Shown here: positions 8,901 to 16,891 of the stretch, piece by piece | Layout: each line of letters starts with the position of its first letter | Numbering within the stretch: the first letter of the stretch is position 1 | Origin: Paenibacillus sp. 19GGS1-52 | GTDB lineage: Bacteria; Bacillota; Bacilli; Paenibacillales; Paenibacillaceae | Assembly (NCBI RefSeq): GCF_022369515.1 | Contig: NZ_CP059724.1 | Location: 1,550,001-1,614,000 of the forward strand | DNA: 64,000 nt | Direction: 5' to 3' | Position numbers and translations under genes: made by a program | The notes under the pieces: generated by a model | The model's input: the letters and a program-made list of their open reading frames with translations, nothing else | What the model was told of the DNA's origin: nothing | Databases searched by the model: none

Positions 8901-10780
8901 AAATCTCCATATAGGCCGGCTGCCCCTGTTACGCTTACACCAATTGTTGCTTGTCCACTCGTTACGGGAACAGTAACGGAATATTGTTTCCAGGTGCCCC
9001 AACTTCCCAAGGTTACGCTCTGGGATACTTTTTTAGTTGTGTCTGCACTATCGAAGCCGGTAGCGTAGATGTTAATATCTGCGCTGGTCACTCCATAGGC
9101 CTCTGCCCAAATGGAATACGTATAGGTTCCATTTGCGATACCTGTGAGGGTCCGTGTTGCTGTTTTTGCTGTTGCCGCGCTGAAGTGCAGCGCGTAGCTT
9201 CCAGAATGAGCATCACTTGTGCTTTTCTTCACGGAAAATGGAGAAGATACACCAGTCCAGCCTGAAGCTGTCCCGAGCTCAAAGCCCGGATTCGTCGTAA
9301 TTAAGTTTGTGGGCTGAGCAGGTCCAACGGTTATAATGGCTTTGGCCGCCCCAGTGATACCACCAATTGTGCCATAAGCCGTATAGATTCCTTGTGTCGT
9401 TGAATCAACACTTGAAGTATCCCATACGCTCACTGTTGCCGTCCTATAATAGCCGTCACTATACTGTCCCGCAACCGTTGTTGGCAAGGTGAGTACACTT
9501 CCGGCTACTGCAGTCACGAAAGCAGTATCTGTCCCTGTAAGCTCCGCGGCTGGAGCGGTGGCAGCTCCTCTGACCAGATTAAATACGTCTAAGGATGGCA
9601 GGGCCTTGCCATTGAAGTCGAACAATGCCTGGTTCTCCCAACCACTGCCTTGGCCGGTAATCCAGCCGGTGTCCACACCAGGAAGCCAATCCGAACCCCA
9701 ATAGAACACACCGATGCCCTTTTCATTTGGAACATTGGCCACGTTGTTGATTACATCTCTGACCTCGGCTGCTTGACCTTGTGGTGTTGGTATATAACCT
9801 GCTGCAGTCGCCAGCGACTGCCCAAAAGTATTGAGCTGTTCGTCGCCTTCGTCCAGAGTCCAACCGTATGAGGTTTCAGCTACAGCAACCTTTTTATTGT
9901 AGGTGCTTGCTAATGTATCCAGAATGGTTTTGTTCTGAGCCATGGTTCCGTGCCAGAACGGATAATCAGAGATCCCGATGATATCGAAATCTACAAGTGT
10001 TGCGCCAGTGGTCCAGGTAGTTAAGTTACCCGTGAAGCTGGACGCAAGTCCGTTAGAGTTACCAGCCATATGAATCATGATCTGAATTGCAGGGTCAGTA
10101 TCTCTTACCGCTTTTGAGGCCTGCTGCAGGAATGGAGCTGCTTTCGCGGCTCCGCCACCGTCAGGAAGCAGCAACCCGGGATTGATCTCATTGCCGATCT
10201 GCACCATGTCAGGCAGAGCGTTCACAGCCTTCATCGCCTGCAGAGATTGATAGGTGAAATTATAGACATCTTGTTGAAGCACAGTTCCAGTGTGGTTGGT
10301 CCACGCTTTAGGCTTCACCTGAGCGCCGGGATCAGCCCAGAAATCACTATAATGAAAATCTAAAAGGATGCCCATCCCGAGTCGTTTGGCTTCCTTCGCT
10401 GTCACTATCGCACTGGCAAGATCAGTGTTGCCGCCGCCAATAGGATTGCCGAATTTGTCAGTAGGATCGTTCCATACCCGCAGGCGAATGTAGTTTACGC
10501 CGTGCTTTTGCATCACCTCAAGGGCACTCATCTCGGTGCCGTCGGTATCATAGAATTTCTTGCCTGATTGCTCAAGGGCATACAACTCGGATACGTCTGC
10601 GCCCATGATGAAGTCAGGCCTTTTTCCGTCCTGCAATGCTGGAATAGGTGATACGGTTACTGTATCTCCAACGGCCGCCGCGAAAGCGGAGGGCTGTGCT
10701 GGCCAGAGGCCCAATAGAAGTGCTGCTGACATCAAGAGAGATAAGACGGTGCGAAGCTTAGTTTGCTGTTTGTATTTCAT
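5990..10780 (-). CDS. SLH-anchored arabinogalactan endo-beta-1,4-galactanase (GH53), multidomain
   Basis: A 1596-aa exported enzyme. Residues 1-35 are a signal peptide. Residues about 55-405 are the GH53 catalytic domain, with acid/base Glu198 in QIGNEINPG and nucleophile Glu302 in VAETSYGW. Then follow a bacterial Ig-like linker (about 415-495), a jellyroll carbohydrate-binding module beginning NPGFELGTASGW, a chitobiase-type module (YYTTDGDTPAYS), a second jellyroll module, a carboxypeptidase-like regulatory fold, a Big_2-like Ig domain, an FN3-like domain and three C-terminal SLH repeats (about 1415-1596). It should hydrolyse beta-1,4-galactan (pectic side chains) while held in the cell wall. 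The start has AAAGGAGATTAGTCC before ATG. It is a monocistron with its own terminator and a cre operator. Confidence 0.93.
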   Translation of the reverse strand: MKYKQQTKLRTVLSLLMSAALLLGLWPAQPSAFAAAVGDTVTVSPIPALQDGKRPDFIMGADVSELYALEQSGKKFYDTDGTEMSALEVMQKHGVNYIRLRVWNDPTDKFGNPIGGGNTDLASAIVTAKEAKRLGMGILLDFHYSDFWADPGAQVKPKAWTNHTGTVLQQDVYNFTYQSLQAMKAVNALPDMVQIGNEINPGLLLPDGGGAAKAAPFLQQASKAVRDTDPAIQIMIHMAGNSNGLASSFTGNLTTWTTGATLVDFDIIGISDYPFWHGTMAQNKTILDTLASTYNKKVAVAETSYGWTLDEGDEQLNTFGQSLATAAGYIPTPQGQAAEVRDVINNVANVPNEKGIGVFYWGSDWLPGVDTGWITGQGSGWENQALFDFNGKALPSLDVFNLVRGAATAPAAELTGTDTAFVTAVAGSVLTLPTTVAGQYSDGYYRTATVSVWDTSSVDSTTQGIYTAYGTIGGITGAAKAIITVGPAQPTNLITTNPGFELGTASGWTGVSSPFSVKKSTSDAHSGSYALHFSAATAKTATRTLTGIANGTYTYSIWAEAYGVTSADINIYATGFDSADTTKKVSQSVTLGSWGTWKQYSVTVPVTSGQATIGVSVTGAAGLYGDFDDSYFGLPPVPGDGSTAVQAVTASAPDGSALADSSSVPAGVKYITLSTATPGAKIYYTTDGDTPAYSSGSSETQYYTGPIAVAGNTTIKAYATVPGYIKSEVSTLYFTANYPQASSRVPGGEFDTAGNLEEWTLEGATKGNNEGVFTFDTNNKGTFSGENAFNYYSASAYTFKLSQKVTGLPNGKYTLAAYASGQTNVTTDVYGKYTNTAAIASLQLSGTTPATQKSVNVINQGWNVWQPYKVADLEVTDGTLLIAFEGTGSAGYWGYLDHLTLTKTGDYLSGSISGKIQDNTGQAVAGASVTVSKASGLYGSVVTDVYGSYLLSGVKEGSGYTVTASKAGFISAELQDITTATGSSTDQVNLTLTGTPAVSSIFLNVEETPIALQAGDSYSLIAAVGPVDATIKRVLFNSSDSSIARVTSVTYNELDGTTLATVKAVAAGEATITATSADGGQTAAAHFTITGIDVQQPDTIAPSEVTNASITAGNGYLSVYWQDPADADLAQIKVTVVSDAVYATSMFNKGTQTAYLNSLMNGTLYKLYIQTIDTQGNESAGIELTGTPAAPNIPYVPVVTSETTTPPKLTTVNQSTISAEPKPDGQGLASVTVTADDIKQAGLNATDSVIAIMLKPAEGTQSVLVNIPIQLLKSVAGGTNIETLKIDTGFATLSVSTALLFKADAGSTNLQLIVTKVDPSALTDTQLKLLNGNSVYDFNLSVDGRKLTDFNGSSDVSVEMGYTAKANENPQQVVVYFVSDEGNLEVVKNTKYNAATGRVQFSPKHFSKYAASYAKVSYKDMTHAAWAADSIAALSARGIVQGVGNDSFNPGGSVTRTAFISMLMDAFDLTEAGNTAKFSDVLKDSWYYDAVATAQKLGIVTGRTDGSFGVNEFISRQDMALLVYKTASLLELQTTANTASVKFTDAAVIASYAADAVNKLQTAGFINGAGNGAFEPLAKTSRAEAAVIVYRLYQAQ

Positions 10781-10804
10781 GGACTAATCTCCTTTGAGAA
10801 TAAA

Positions 10805-10819
10805 ATGTAAACGAATACA
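10805..10819 (-). promoter_or_regulatory. cre site (CcpA operator) upstream of GH53 gene
   Basis: ATGTAAACGAATACA fits the catabolite-responsive element consensus WTGNAANCGNWNNCW at every defined position. It ends 25 bp before the GH53 start codon, where bound CcpA would block transcription. A TATTAT box on the minus strand lies just upstream of it. Glucose repression of the galactanase is inferred. Confidence 0.75.
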
Positions 10820-11045
10820 TAATAGGCGTTTGTTTAAAAATACTATCTGTCCCAGCTATCCATGGATACTAGGGAATCCTATGATTTCCTTCGTTAATTA
10901 TCGTTGCAGTTTCTGGTCGATAACAGAAAAGGAAAATCCAAGGTTTATTGTCATCATATAAGCTTTCTAGAGGAGGGGAATTCAGATTTCGTTTGAAAAA
11001 TTTCAATGTTTTTTTGCAGTAGGCATGGAGAAATAAGGGATTATT

Positions 11046-11074
11046 TTGAGTTTACGAGGAAAAGGCGGTACAAT
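11046..11074 (+). promoter_or_regulatory. sigma-A-type promoter for the methyltransferase gene
   Basis: TTGAGT (11046-11051) and TACAAT (11069-11074) are separated by 17 bp and lie about 60 bp before the methyltransferase ATG. The remainder of the 10781-11136 gap holds the divergent GH53 promoter region and nothing else that can be recognised. Confidence 0.65.
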
Positions 11075-11136
11075 TGCGTTACATAATCATACATAGAGTG
11101 GTGTGGCAGGAAGCAGCCTGCGGGAGGAGAAGCAAC

Positions 11137-11871
11137 ATGAGCGAATGGTATGAAGAGAGCTTTGGAGAGGATTATCTGATCGTATATAGACATCGGGACT
11201 TTGGTGGAGCACGTCGGGAGGTAGAGCAAATGATCGGCTGGCTGGATCTATCCCTTGGTGCTAAGGTGCTCGATTTATGCTGTGGTATGGGGCGTCATTC
11301 GCTGGCGCTCTCGGAAGCAGGATACGAGGTTACTGGTGTTGATCTGTCAGAGCCTTTGTTGCGCGAAGCACGTTCCCAGGATGGAGCTGAAGAAGTCACC
11401 TGGGTGCGCTCCGATATGCGAAAGCTGCCGCTAGAAGGAGGCTTCGACGCAGTGGTCAATCTGTTCACCTCTTTTGGTTACTTTGAAGAAGATGAAGAGC
11501 AGGTAAAGGTACTGCGTGAAATCCACCGCATGCTGAAGCCTGGCGGAAAGTTCATTATTGATTTTCTAAATCCTGCGCATGTGATTCGCCACCTTGTCCC
11601 CCATTCCACCCGTGAGGACGGAGAGAACCTGATCGACGAGTCGCGTCGAATCGAGGACGGCTATGTGATGAAGGATATTGTTCTTACTTCCAAAAGTGAC
11701 GGAACGCCTCGCCAATACCATGAACGTGTAAAGCTGTATTCTCTGGAGAAATTTCAGGAGATGATAAAGGAAGCTGGCTTGCAGCTGAAGGCAGTGCATG
11801 GCAGCTATAATGAAGATGTCTATATTGCAGAAGATTCAACACGAATGATTTTTAGAGGCTTGCGGCTATAG
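11137..11871 (+). CDS. class I SAM-dependent methyltransferase
   Basis: A 244-aa methyltransferase with a Rossmann fold. Motif I is VLDLCCGMGRHSLAL near residues 48-62, followed by VTGVDLSE, which binds the SAM ribose, and a later LKPGGKFIIDFLNP strand. The substrate cannot be told from sequence; relatives act on small molecules. ATG 11137 has a GGGAGGAGAAGCAAC site. An upstream ATA/TTG extension lies within the promoter. The following metallo-hydrolase begins 39 bp downstream and probably shares the transcript. Confidence 0.85.
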   Translation: MSEWYEESFGEDYLIVYRHRDFGGARREVEQMIGWLDLSLGAKVLDLCCGMGRHSLALSEAGYEVTGVDLSEPLLREARSQDGAEEVTWVRSDMRKLPLEGGFDAVVNLFTSFGYFEEDEEQVKVLREIHRMLKPGGKFIIDFLNPAHVIRHLVPHSTREDGENLIDESRRIEDGYVMKDIVLTSKSDGTPRQYHERVKLYSLEKFQEMIKEAGLQLKAVHGSYNEDVYIAEDSTRMIFRGLRL

Positions 11872-11910
11872 ATGGTTTCTGGAAGAAGTTATAGGAGAGA
11901 GGTTGGTACC

Positions 11911-12921
11911 ATGCCGAAGGCGGACATTATTCCTTGGGAAGGAAATATTCTGCAGGTTTCCGTACCGATGGACTCGCCGCTGCGCCAAGTGAACAGCTAC
12001 ATCCTGCCTGATAAGGATGGAAGGATCACCATCATTGATCCTGGACCACATGATCTGGAGACCGAACGGGCTTGGGAACATGTCTTGTAGGAGCTGGATT
12101 TGTCTTGGGATAGGGTACGGGATATCGTCGTTACGCATCATCACCCCGATCATTATGGTTTGGCTGGCTGGCTTCAAGCTCGTTGTGAATGCAAGGTTTG
12201 GATGTCGGAACGTGCTTATGCTGAGGCTGCGCTGATGTGGGGCCAGACTGCCAGTATGAATAAAGTCTTGCCTCTTTATTTTGCCGGGCACGGAATGCCG
12301 GAGCATTTGACGAGTGGAATTAGAGAGCATTTAGAGAGCTTCGAGCCTCAGGTCACACCTCAGCCTGACGTATCCTATATAAATCCTGCGGAACCTTTTA
12401 GAATGGGCAGCCGAGAGTGGCTGCCACTTGTTAGTGGCGGGCATGCGCCAGGGCATGTGTCATTCTATCATGGTGAAAGTGGGCAAATGCTGTGTGGCGA
12501 TGCTGTATTGCCGCAAATCTCCCCCAATGTCAGCCTGCTGCCGGGCAGTGATCCGCAGCCGCTGCGGACCTTCCTGCAAGGGCTGCAGGAGCTCCGCAGC
12601 TATACGGTTAGCATGGCGTTCCCGGGCCATCGCGAGCCATTTTCTGACTTCGCGGGCAGGATCGACAGCTTGCTCCTGCATCATGAGGAGCGGCTGGAGA
12701 CGGCGGAAAGGTTGCTTGCCAGCGGTCCTTTAAGTGCCTTCGCTGCTTGCGAAGCTCTGTTCCGCAGCCGGGTAACCACTGTGCATCAGCTGCGTTTTGC
12801 CATGAGTGAGACATTGGCTCATTTGGTGGAATTGGTGCGCAGGGAACGGGCAATAGTGACCGAGTTGGGCGGTTTCATTGTATTTGCAGCGGCAAGCAAA
12901 AGTGATATTAGCATGGATTAG
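11911..12921 (+). pseudogene. MBL-fold metallo-hydrolase with an in-frame TAG stop
   Basis: Both halves of one metallo-beta-lactamase-fold protein are present in a single frame, separated only by TAG at 12088-12090. The N-terminal half (60 codons from ATG 11911, site AGGAGAGAGG) ends WEHVL. The frame then continues ELDLSW and reaches the metal-binding THHHPDHYG motif, a later SGGHAPGHVS histidine and FPGHREPF, with a normal end at 12921. Without the stop it would be 336 residues, normal for the glyoxalase II-like hydrolase family with a C-terminal helical domain. The metal-binding motif lies after the stop, so the terminated product is inactive. A restart at TTG 12100 is conceivable but lacks a site and would drop the first beta strands. 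Read-through or a sequencing error cannot be excluded. Confidence 0.8.
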
Positions 12922-12973
12922 CCCATTACATAGTCTCCGCCGATTCGGTGTAGATCATAATAGGCCTAATATT

Positions 12974-13015
12974 AAAGAAGCCATCTCCCATGTTACAGTG
13001 AGTGATGGCTTCTTT
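12974..13015. terminator. bidirectional terminator between MBL gene and pgpA
   Basis: AAAGAAGCCATC pairs with GATGGCTTCTTT. T-rich flanks on both strands suit the convergent genes on either side. Confidence 0.8.
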
Positions 13016-13029
13016 GCTTTGTTTTAGGT

Positions 13030-13608
13030 TTAAAGGGATTTCGAATGAGACTCATCACTTTCCTCGGGGGGATGTGGCAATCCAAGCTGTTGCTCACGCT
13101 CTGCCTGCTTACGATGTGCAATCCGGCTGCTGGCAGCAGCGGCTACGGCTCCCACAATATCATCAAGATAGGTGTGGATTTGCCCGGTGGTTTTGTCGTT
13201 CAGGCGTCCTAGCACACCAGGCTTCAGCTTGTCCACATAGCCATAGTTAGTAAATCCTATACTGCCATACACGTTAACGATAGAGAAGGCTAGAATTTCA
13301 TCGACCCCGTACAATCCTTCATCATTTTGGATCATTTCCTGCAGAGGGGAGAATAGCTTGCCCTCTTCAGCGAGCACATCCAATTGAATCCCGGTTAGCA
13401 CCGCATTTTGCACCTCTCGCTTGCTCAGCACCATCTCTACGTTATGGATACATTCCTCCATTGTTAAATTCGGATAATATTTCTTTTGCAGCAGGATGAC
13501 AAGCTCGGCAATTTCCTCCAATCGTACACCCCGTTTAATTAGCCAGGCATTAGTCGCTTCTGCGACGGCTTTGCTGTTCAGACTGTAAGGCATTTTGGCA
13601 TCACCCAT
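13030..13608 (-). CDS. phosphatidylglycerophosphatase A family protein (YutG-like)
   Basis: A 192-aa protein of the PgpA family, similar in layout to Bacillus YutG. Family PgpA enzymes dephosphorylate phosphatidylglycerol phosphate to phosphatidylglycerol. The typical YGVDEILAFSIVNVYGSIG region, the following GRLNDK segment and a TYLDDIVGAVAAAA helix are present. The N-terminal third is a soluble helical domain found in the Firmicute form. The C-terminus is charged (KQAEREQQ). It is a single gene transcribed opposite to its neighbours, with a GAGAGGTGACTG site before the start. Confidence 0.75.
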   Translation of the reverse strand: MGDAKMPYSLNSKAVAEATNAWLIKRGVRLEEIAELVILLQKKYYPNLTMEECIHNVEMVLSKREVQNAVLTGIQLDVLAEEGKLFSPLQEMIQNDEGLYGVDEILAFSIVNVYGSIGFTNYGYVDKLKPGVLGRLNDKTTGQIHTYLDDIVGAVAAAASSRIAHRKQAEREQQLGLPHPPEESDESHSKSL

Positions 13609-13718
13609 AATCAGTCACCTCTCCATCCACAATTTAGGATAAGCTGTTGTTATTTTTTGGACAAAGGTTTCGTATACATAGCAGTACAAAGGATATCTAA
13701 CCTTGAAAGGGGTAATAA

Positions 13719-14843
13719 ATGATGAAATCTATGAAGCAAATCCGCGGAGCCTCCGTTGCCTGCCTGCTGGCAGTTCCGCTGATTCTGTCCAGTTGCAGCC
13801 TGTTTGGGTCGGAATCAGCCTCTGTAGATCCGCCGCCAAGCGAGGTAGAAGCGCAAATGCTACAGGTAAGTGGTGAGACTACATTAGACACTGGAGTGCT
13901 GGGCCCAGTCGCTAAGGAGGATGCACAGACGGCTGCGACCAGTGGTGAACGGTCTGGGAACAGTGATTCGGGATCACGAACGACTGTATTTCTGGAGGAC
14001 AATAACGGATTACTTGCCCCGGTATCACTCAGTCTGCCCAAAAGCGACGAAACCACGATGCTTAAGGATTCACTAACAGCACTGGTGAGCAAGGGGGCAT
14101 ATGCCTCGTTACTGCCCACTGGCTTCGAAGGACTTCTACCCACCGGTACTGAAGTTAAAAATGTCACGGTAGACAAAGCGAGTGGACTGGCTGTAGTCGA
14201 GTTTAACTCGGACTTTAACGCCTATGATGCTGCGAATGAGCGCGAAATACTGGAGGCAATCACCTGGACACTGACCGGAGAGAGTGGAATTAAAGGTGTT
14301 CAGCTCTGGGTAGACGGCAAAAAGCTTACCGAGATGCCGCTGAAAGGAACTCCATTAGATCGCCCACTGTCGCGCAGCATGGGAATTAACCTGCCGAAGC
14401 ACAGTCAGCTTCTTATGAATTCAAGTGCGGTTACTGTATATTTTTCCGCTGCTTCACCTGACGGTATTCAGTATTATGTTCCGGTTACCCGGTTTGTACC
14501 CGCAGGGCAGGATACTTTGAAGGCGGCACTCAGTGAACTGATCGCTGGCCCAGAATCCGGAGATGGTCTGGAGATGGTGATGACGCAGGGAACCGTACTG
14601 GATAGTGTAGAAGCTGGGCAGAACGGTGTGGTTACTGTCTCTTTGACTGACGATATGTTTGCTGACGGCACGGGTGTACCTACAGAAATGCTGGAATCCG
14701 TGGTGCTGACGGTTGCCCAAAATACAGAGGATGCCTTGGTCCAGATTCGGATGAACGGCAAAGAAACGGTTACGGGTACCGATAATGTTGACTATGGAAA
14801 ACCGGTGTCAGCACCGGAATATGTGAACGAGCTTCCGCTATAG
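13719..14843 (+). CDS. gerM: GerM-like lipoprotein with two GerMN domains
   Basis: A 374-aa exported lipoprotein. The signal peptide ends in a lipobox LILSSCS, so the Cys at about residue 26 should be lipidated. Two GerMN domains follow (about 85-210 and 230-355), each with a DSLTALVSKG- or AALSELIAGP-type helix and a VEFNSDF or VSLTDDMF strand. In Bacillus, GerM acts in sporulation and germination, linking mother-cell and forespore coat proteins. Upstream is an AAAGGGG site. In B. subtilis gerM likewise sits just before rph and the rdgB homologue, so the order here is conserved. Confidence 0.88.
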   Translation: MMKSMKQIRGASVACLLAVPLILSSCSLFGSESASVDPPPSEVEAQMLQVSGETTLDTGVLGPVAKEDAQTAATSGERSGNSDSGSRTTVFLEDNNGLLAPVSLSLPKSDETTMLKDSLTALVSKGAYASLLPTGFEGLLPTGTEVKNVTVDKASGLAVVEFNSDFNAYDAANEREILEAITWTLTGESGIKGVQLWVDGKKLTEMPLKGTPLDRPLSRSMGINLPKHSQLLMNSSAVTVYFSAASPDGIQYYVPVTRFVPAGQDTLKAALSELIAGPESGDGLEMVMTQGTVLDSVEAGQNGVVTVSLTDDMFADGTGVPTEMLESVVLTVAQNTEDALVQIRMNGKETVTGTDNVDYGKPVSAPEYVNELPL

Positions 14844-14995
14844 AATGACTCAAACGGGTTGGAAAGATGCTTTTGTGCCTGCTCTTTGGTAGAATAAAAG
14901 GTAAGATGTGCCTCCCTTGGCAGTTCACTGCGGGAATATTAGGGGAAGCAGAACGAACACTAAACTTTTAGCTACTTTCAATGTAGGAGGCAGAA

Positions 14996-15757
14996 ATGAT
15001 GAGATCAAACGGGAGAAACGACGACCAACTCCGGCCGCTGACGATAACGACCCAAACGAATAAATATGCTGAGGGCTCCGTGATTATTGAAATGGGGGAC
15101 ACCAAGGTTATCTGTACGGCAACAGTAGAGGAGAAAGTTCCCCCATTTCTTAAGGGACAGGGAAAAGGCTGGGTGACAGCTGAATATTCCATGCTTCCCC
15201 GGGCTACGCAAACGCGTAACCAGCGTGAAGCCGCTCGCGGTAAGCTTACAGGTCGCACCATGGAGATCCAACGGCTGATCGGCCGGGCGCTTCGTTCCGT
15301 TGTGAATTTGCAGGCTCTCGGTGAACGCAGCATCACGCTCGATTGTGATGTCATTCAGGCAGATGGAGGTACACGGACGGCTTCCATTACAGGAGCTTTT
15401 GTGGCCATGAGTTTTGCCATTAATAAAATCGCATTGCAGCACAAGCTGAGTGTATTTCCGATTACGGACTATCTTGCAGCAATCAGTGTCGGCGTTGTTG
15501 GCGACAAAACACTGCTTGATTTGAACTATGAAGAGGATTCCAAAGCGAAGGTCGATATGAATGTAGTAATGACTGGCGGCGGTGCATTTGTGGAAGTGCA
15601 GGGTACCGGTGAAGAAAGACCGTTCTCGCGTCAGGAGCTGGACCTGCTGTTGGGTCTTGGAGAGAAGGGGATTTACGAGTTGATTGCTGTCCAGAAGGAA
15701 GTTCTGGGAGCGATTGCGCTCAAAATCCCCACCGGTCAACCGGGCCAAGTGGTATAG
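14996..15757 (+). CDS. rph: ribonuclease PH
   Basis: A 253-aa 3'-5' phosphorolytic exoribonuclease that trims tRNA 3' ends. It begins [13 protein letters not shown], as is typical, and contains [36 protein letters not shown] and [19 protein letters not shown], the last carrying the phosphate- and metal-binding residues. It should form a hexamer. The start has TAGGAGGCAGAA directly before it; ATG 14999 is an equally good alternative. It is followed immediately by rdgB. Confidence 0.96.
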   Translation: MMRSNGRNDDQLRPLTITTQTNKYAEGSVIIEMGDTKVICTATVEEKVPPFLKGQGKGWVTAEYSMLPRATQTRNQREAARGKLTGRTMEIQRLIGRALRSVVNLQALGERSITLDCDVIQADGGTRTASITGAFVAMSFAINKIALQHKLSVFPITDYLAAISVGVVGDKTLLDLNYEEDSKAKVDMNVVMTGGGAFVEVQGTGEERPFSRQELDLLLGLGEKGIYELIAVQKEVLGAIALKIPTGQPGQVV

Positions 15758-15758
15758 G

Positions 15759-16409
15759 ATGAAATCTTCGACTGGCATTCTTATTGTTGCAACGAAGAAT
15801 AAGGGCAAGGTGCGCGAGTTCCAGCACGCCTTCGCTCCGCTTGGACTAACGGTTAAGAGCATGTTCGACTACGCAGATCTTCCGGATGTTGAGGAGGATG
15901 GGGCTACCTTTGCCGAGAATGCGCTGAAAAAAGCCAAGACCGTGGGTGATATTCTTGGACTGCCAGTGCTTGCGGATGATTCTGGTCTTTGTGTAGATAG
16001 TCTGGATGGCAGGCCAGGTGTCTACTCTGCACGTTATGCAGGAGAAGGTGCGGCTGACAGTGATAACAATCTGTTGCTGCTTAGTGAGCTGGAGAAACTG
16101 AAGCTGGGCGAGGATACAGATCAGCCACTGCTGAGCACAGCCCGATTCGTCTGTGCCTTATCCTTGTATGACCCGGGCACTGGCCGGGAACTGACTGCTG
16201 AGGGTTCTGTGGAAGGCTGGATTACGTCTGAGCCAGTGGGTGCTGGCGGTTTTGGTTATGATCCATTATTTTATTTGCCGGATTATGATAAGACAATGGC
16301 AGAGCTCACACTGGAAGAGAAGCAGAAGATTAGCCACCGGGGCGCAGCTTTGCGGCTGCTGACGGAGAAACTGGCGGCTGCGGCGCTTACGGACCCTGGA
16401 AATTTGTAG
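15759..16409 (+). CDS. rdgB: XTP/dITP diphosphatase (RdgB/HAM1 family)
   Basis: A 216-aa pyrophosphatase that removes non-canonical purine nucleotides (XTP, ITP, dITP) from the pool. Family motifs are LIVATKNKGKVREF, EEDGATFAENALKKA, LADDSGLCVDSLDGRPGVYSARYAG, GFGYDPLF and KQKISHRG. ATG 15759 lies 1 bp after the rph stop (TAGGATG), implying translational coupling. A longer frame starting within rph at 15684 is not needed. The C-terminus reaches a TAG at 16409 that touches foreign-looking downstream sequence. Confidence 0.95.
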   Translation: MKSSTGILIVATKNKGKVREFQHAFAPLGLTVKSMFDYADLPDVEEDGATFAENALKKAKTVGDILGLPVLADDSGLCVDSLDGRPGVYSARYAGEGAADSDNNLLLLSELEKLKLGEDTDQPLLSTARFVCALSLYDPGTGRELTAEGSVEGWITSEPVGAGGFGYDPLFYLPDYDKTMAELTLEEKQKISHRGAALRLLTEKLAAAALTDPGNL

Positions 16410-16420
16410 GTATATGTGGA

Positions 16421-16651
16421 ACTGCAACACCTGCATCAACTCCAACACCGGCACCAACAGCCATACCGACACCGTCGGCAACCCCAACGTCGACTCCGAC
16501 TCCGGGTATCTCTGCTTGGGCAGCGGGAGTTGCGTACAATGTGGGTGTTATTGTGACTTATAGTGGACATACGTATACTTGCCTGCAGTCCCATACTTCC
16601 CTCTTAGGCTGGGAACCAGTCAGCACACCAGCTCTTTGGAGGTTGAACTAG
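16421..16651 (+). pseudogene. orphan C-terminal fragment of a secreted protein: Pro/Thr linker plus CBM5/12 chitin-binding module
   Basis: Directly after rdgB an open frame without start codon or ribosome binding site encodes a Thr-Pro linker (TPTPAP, PTPSATPTSTPTP) and then ISAWAAGVAYNVGVIVTYSG, HTYTCLQSHTSLLGWEP and ALWRLN before a TAG. The W..G..Y..G..V.Y.G..Y.C...H.S..GW.P...P.LW pattern is that of family 5/12 carbohydrate-binding modules on chitinases and related enzymes. The catalytic part is absent, so this is the leftover end of a larger gene. A deletion probably fused it to the rdgB 3' side. Confidence 0.75.
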
Positions 16652-16684
16652 CAGGAATTCATCTGCAATTGATAAATGAATGAA

Positions 16685-16731
16685 AGAAGCTTGTAGCTAA
16701 AGGTGTAACCCTTTATGCTGCAAGCTTTTTC
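16685..16731 (+). terminator. terminator after the CBM fragment
   Basis: AAGCTTG (16687) pairs with CAAGCTT (16721), with an inner GGT/ACC pairing, and is followed by five T residues. Confidence 0.6.
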
Positions 16732-16891
16732 ATTATGCTGTATAGAATTATAAATTACGTACTGAACTCATAACCTCACATACACAGAAATATAATATAT
16801 ACAGGCTGAGCTTGTGAACAAATAAACTTATGGAACGTATTGCTGTTTTTTTCGTTATAGTAGTATATAGCGGAAGGTGGTGGGTTCACCG

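Noticed and set aside
12088..12090. Pyrrolysine insertion at the TAG codon
   Set aside because: No PylRS, PylT or methylamine methyltransferase gene is visible, and MBL hydrolases do not use pyrrolysine. A mutation or error is simpler.
13697..14176. A 159-aa Ser/Val-rich minus-strand frame opposite the GerM-like gene
   Set aside because: It mirrors GerM codons and overlaps its start; no independent signal.
15005..15862. A 285-aa minus-strand frame opposite rph and rdgB
   Set aside because: It is an antisense shadow of two well conserved genes and its composition is not protein-like.
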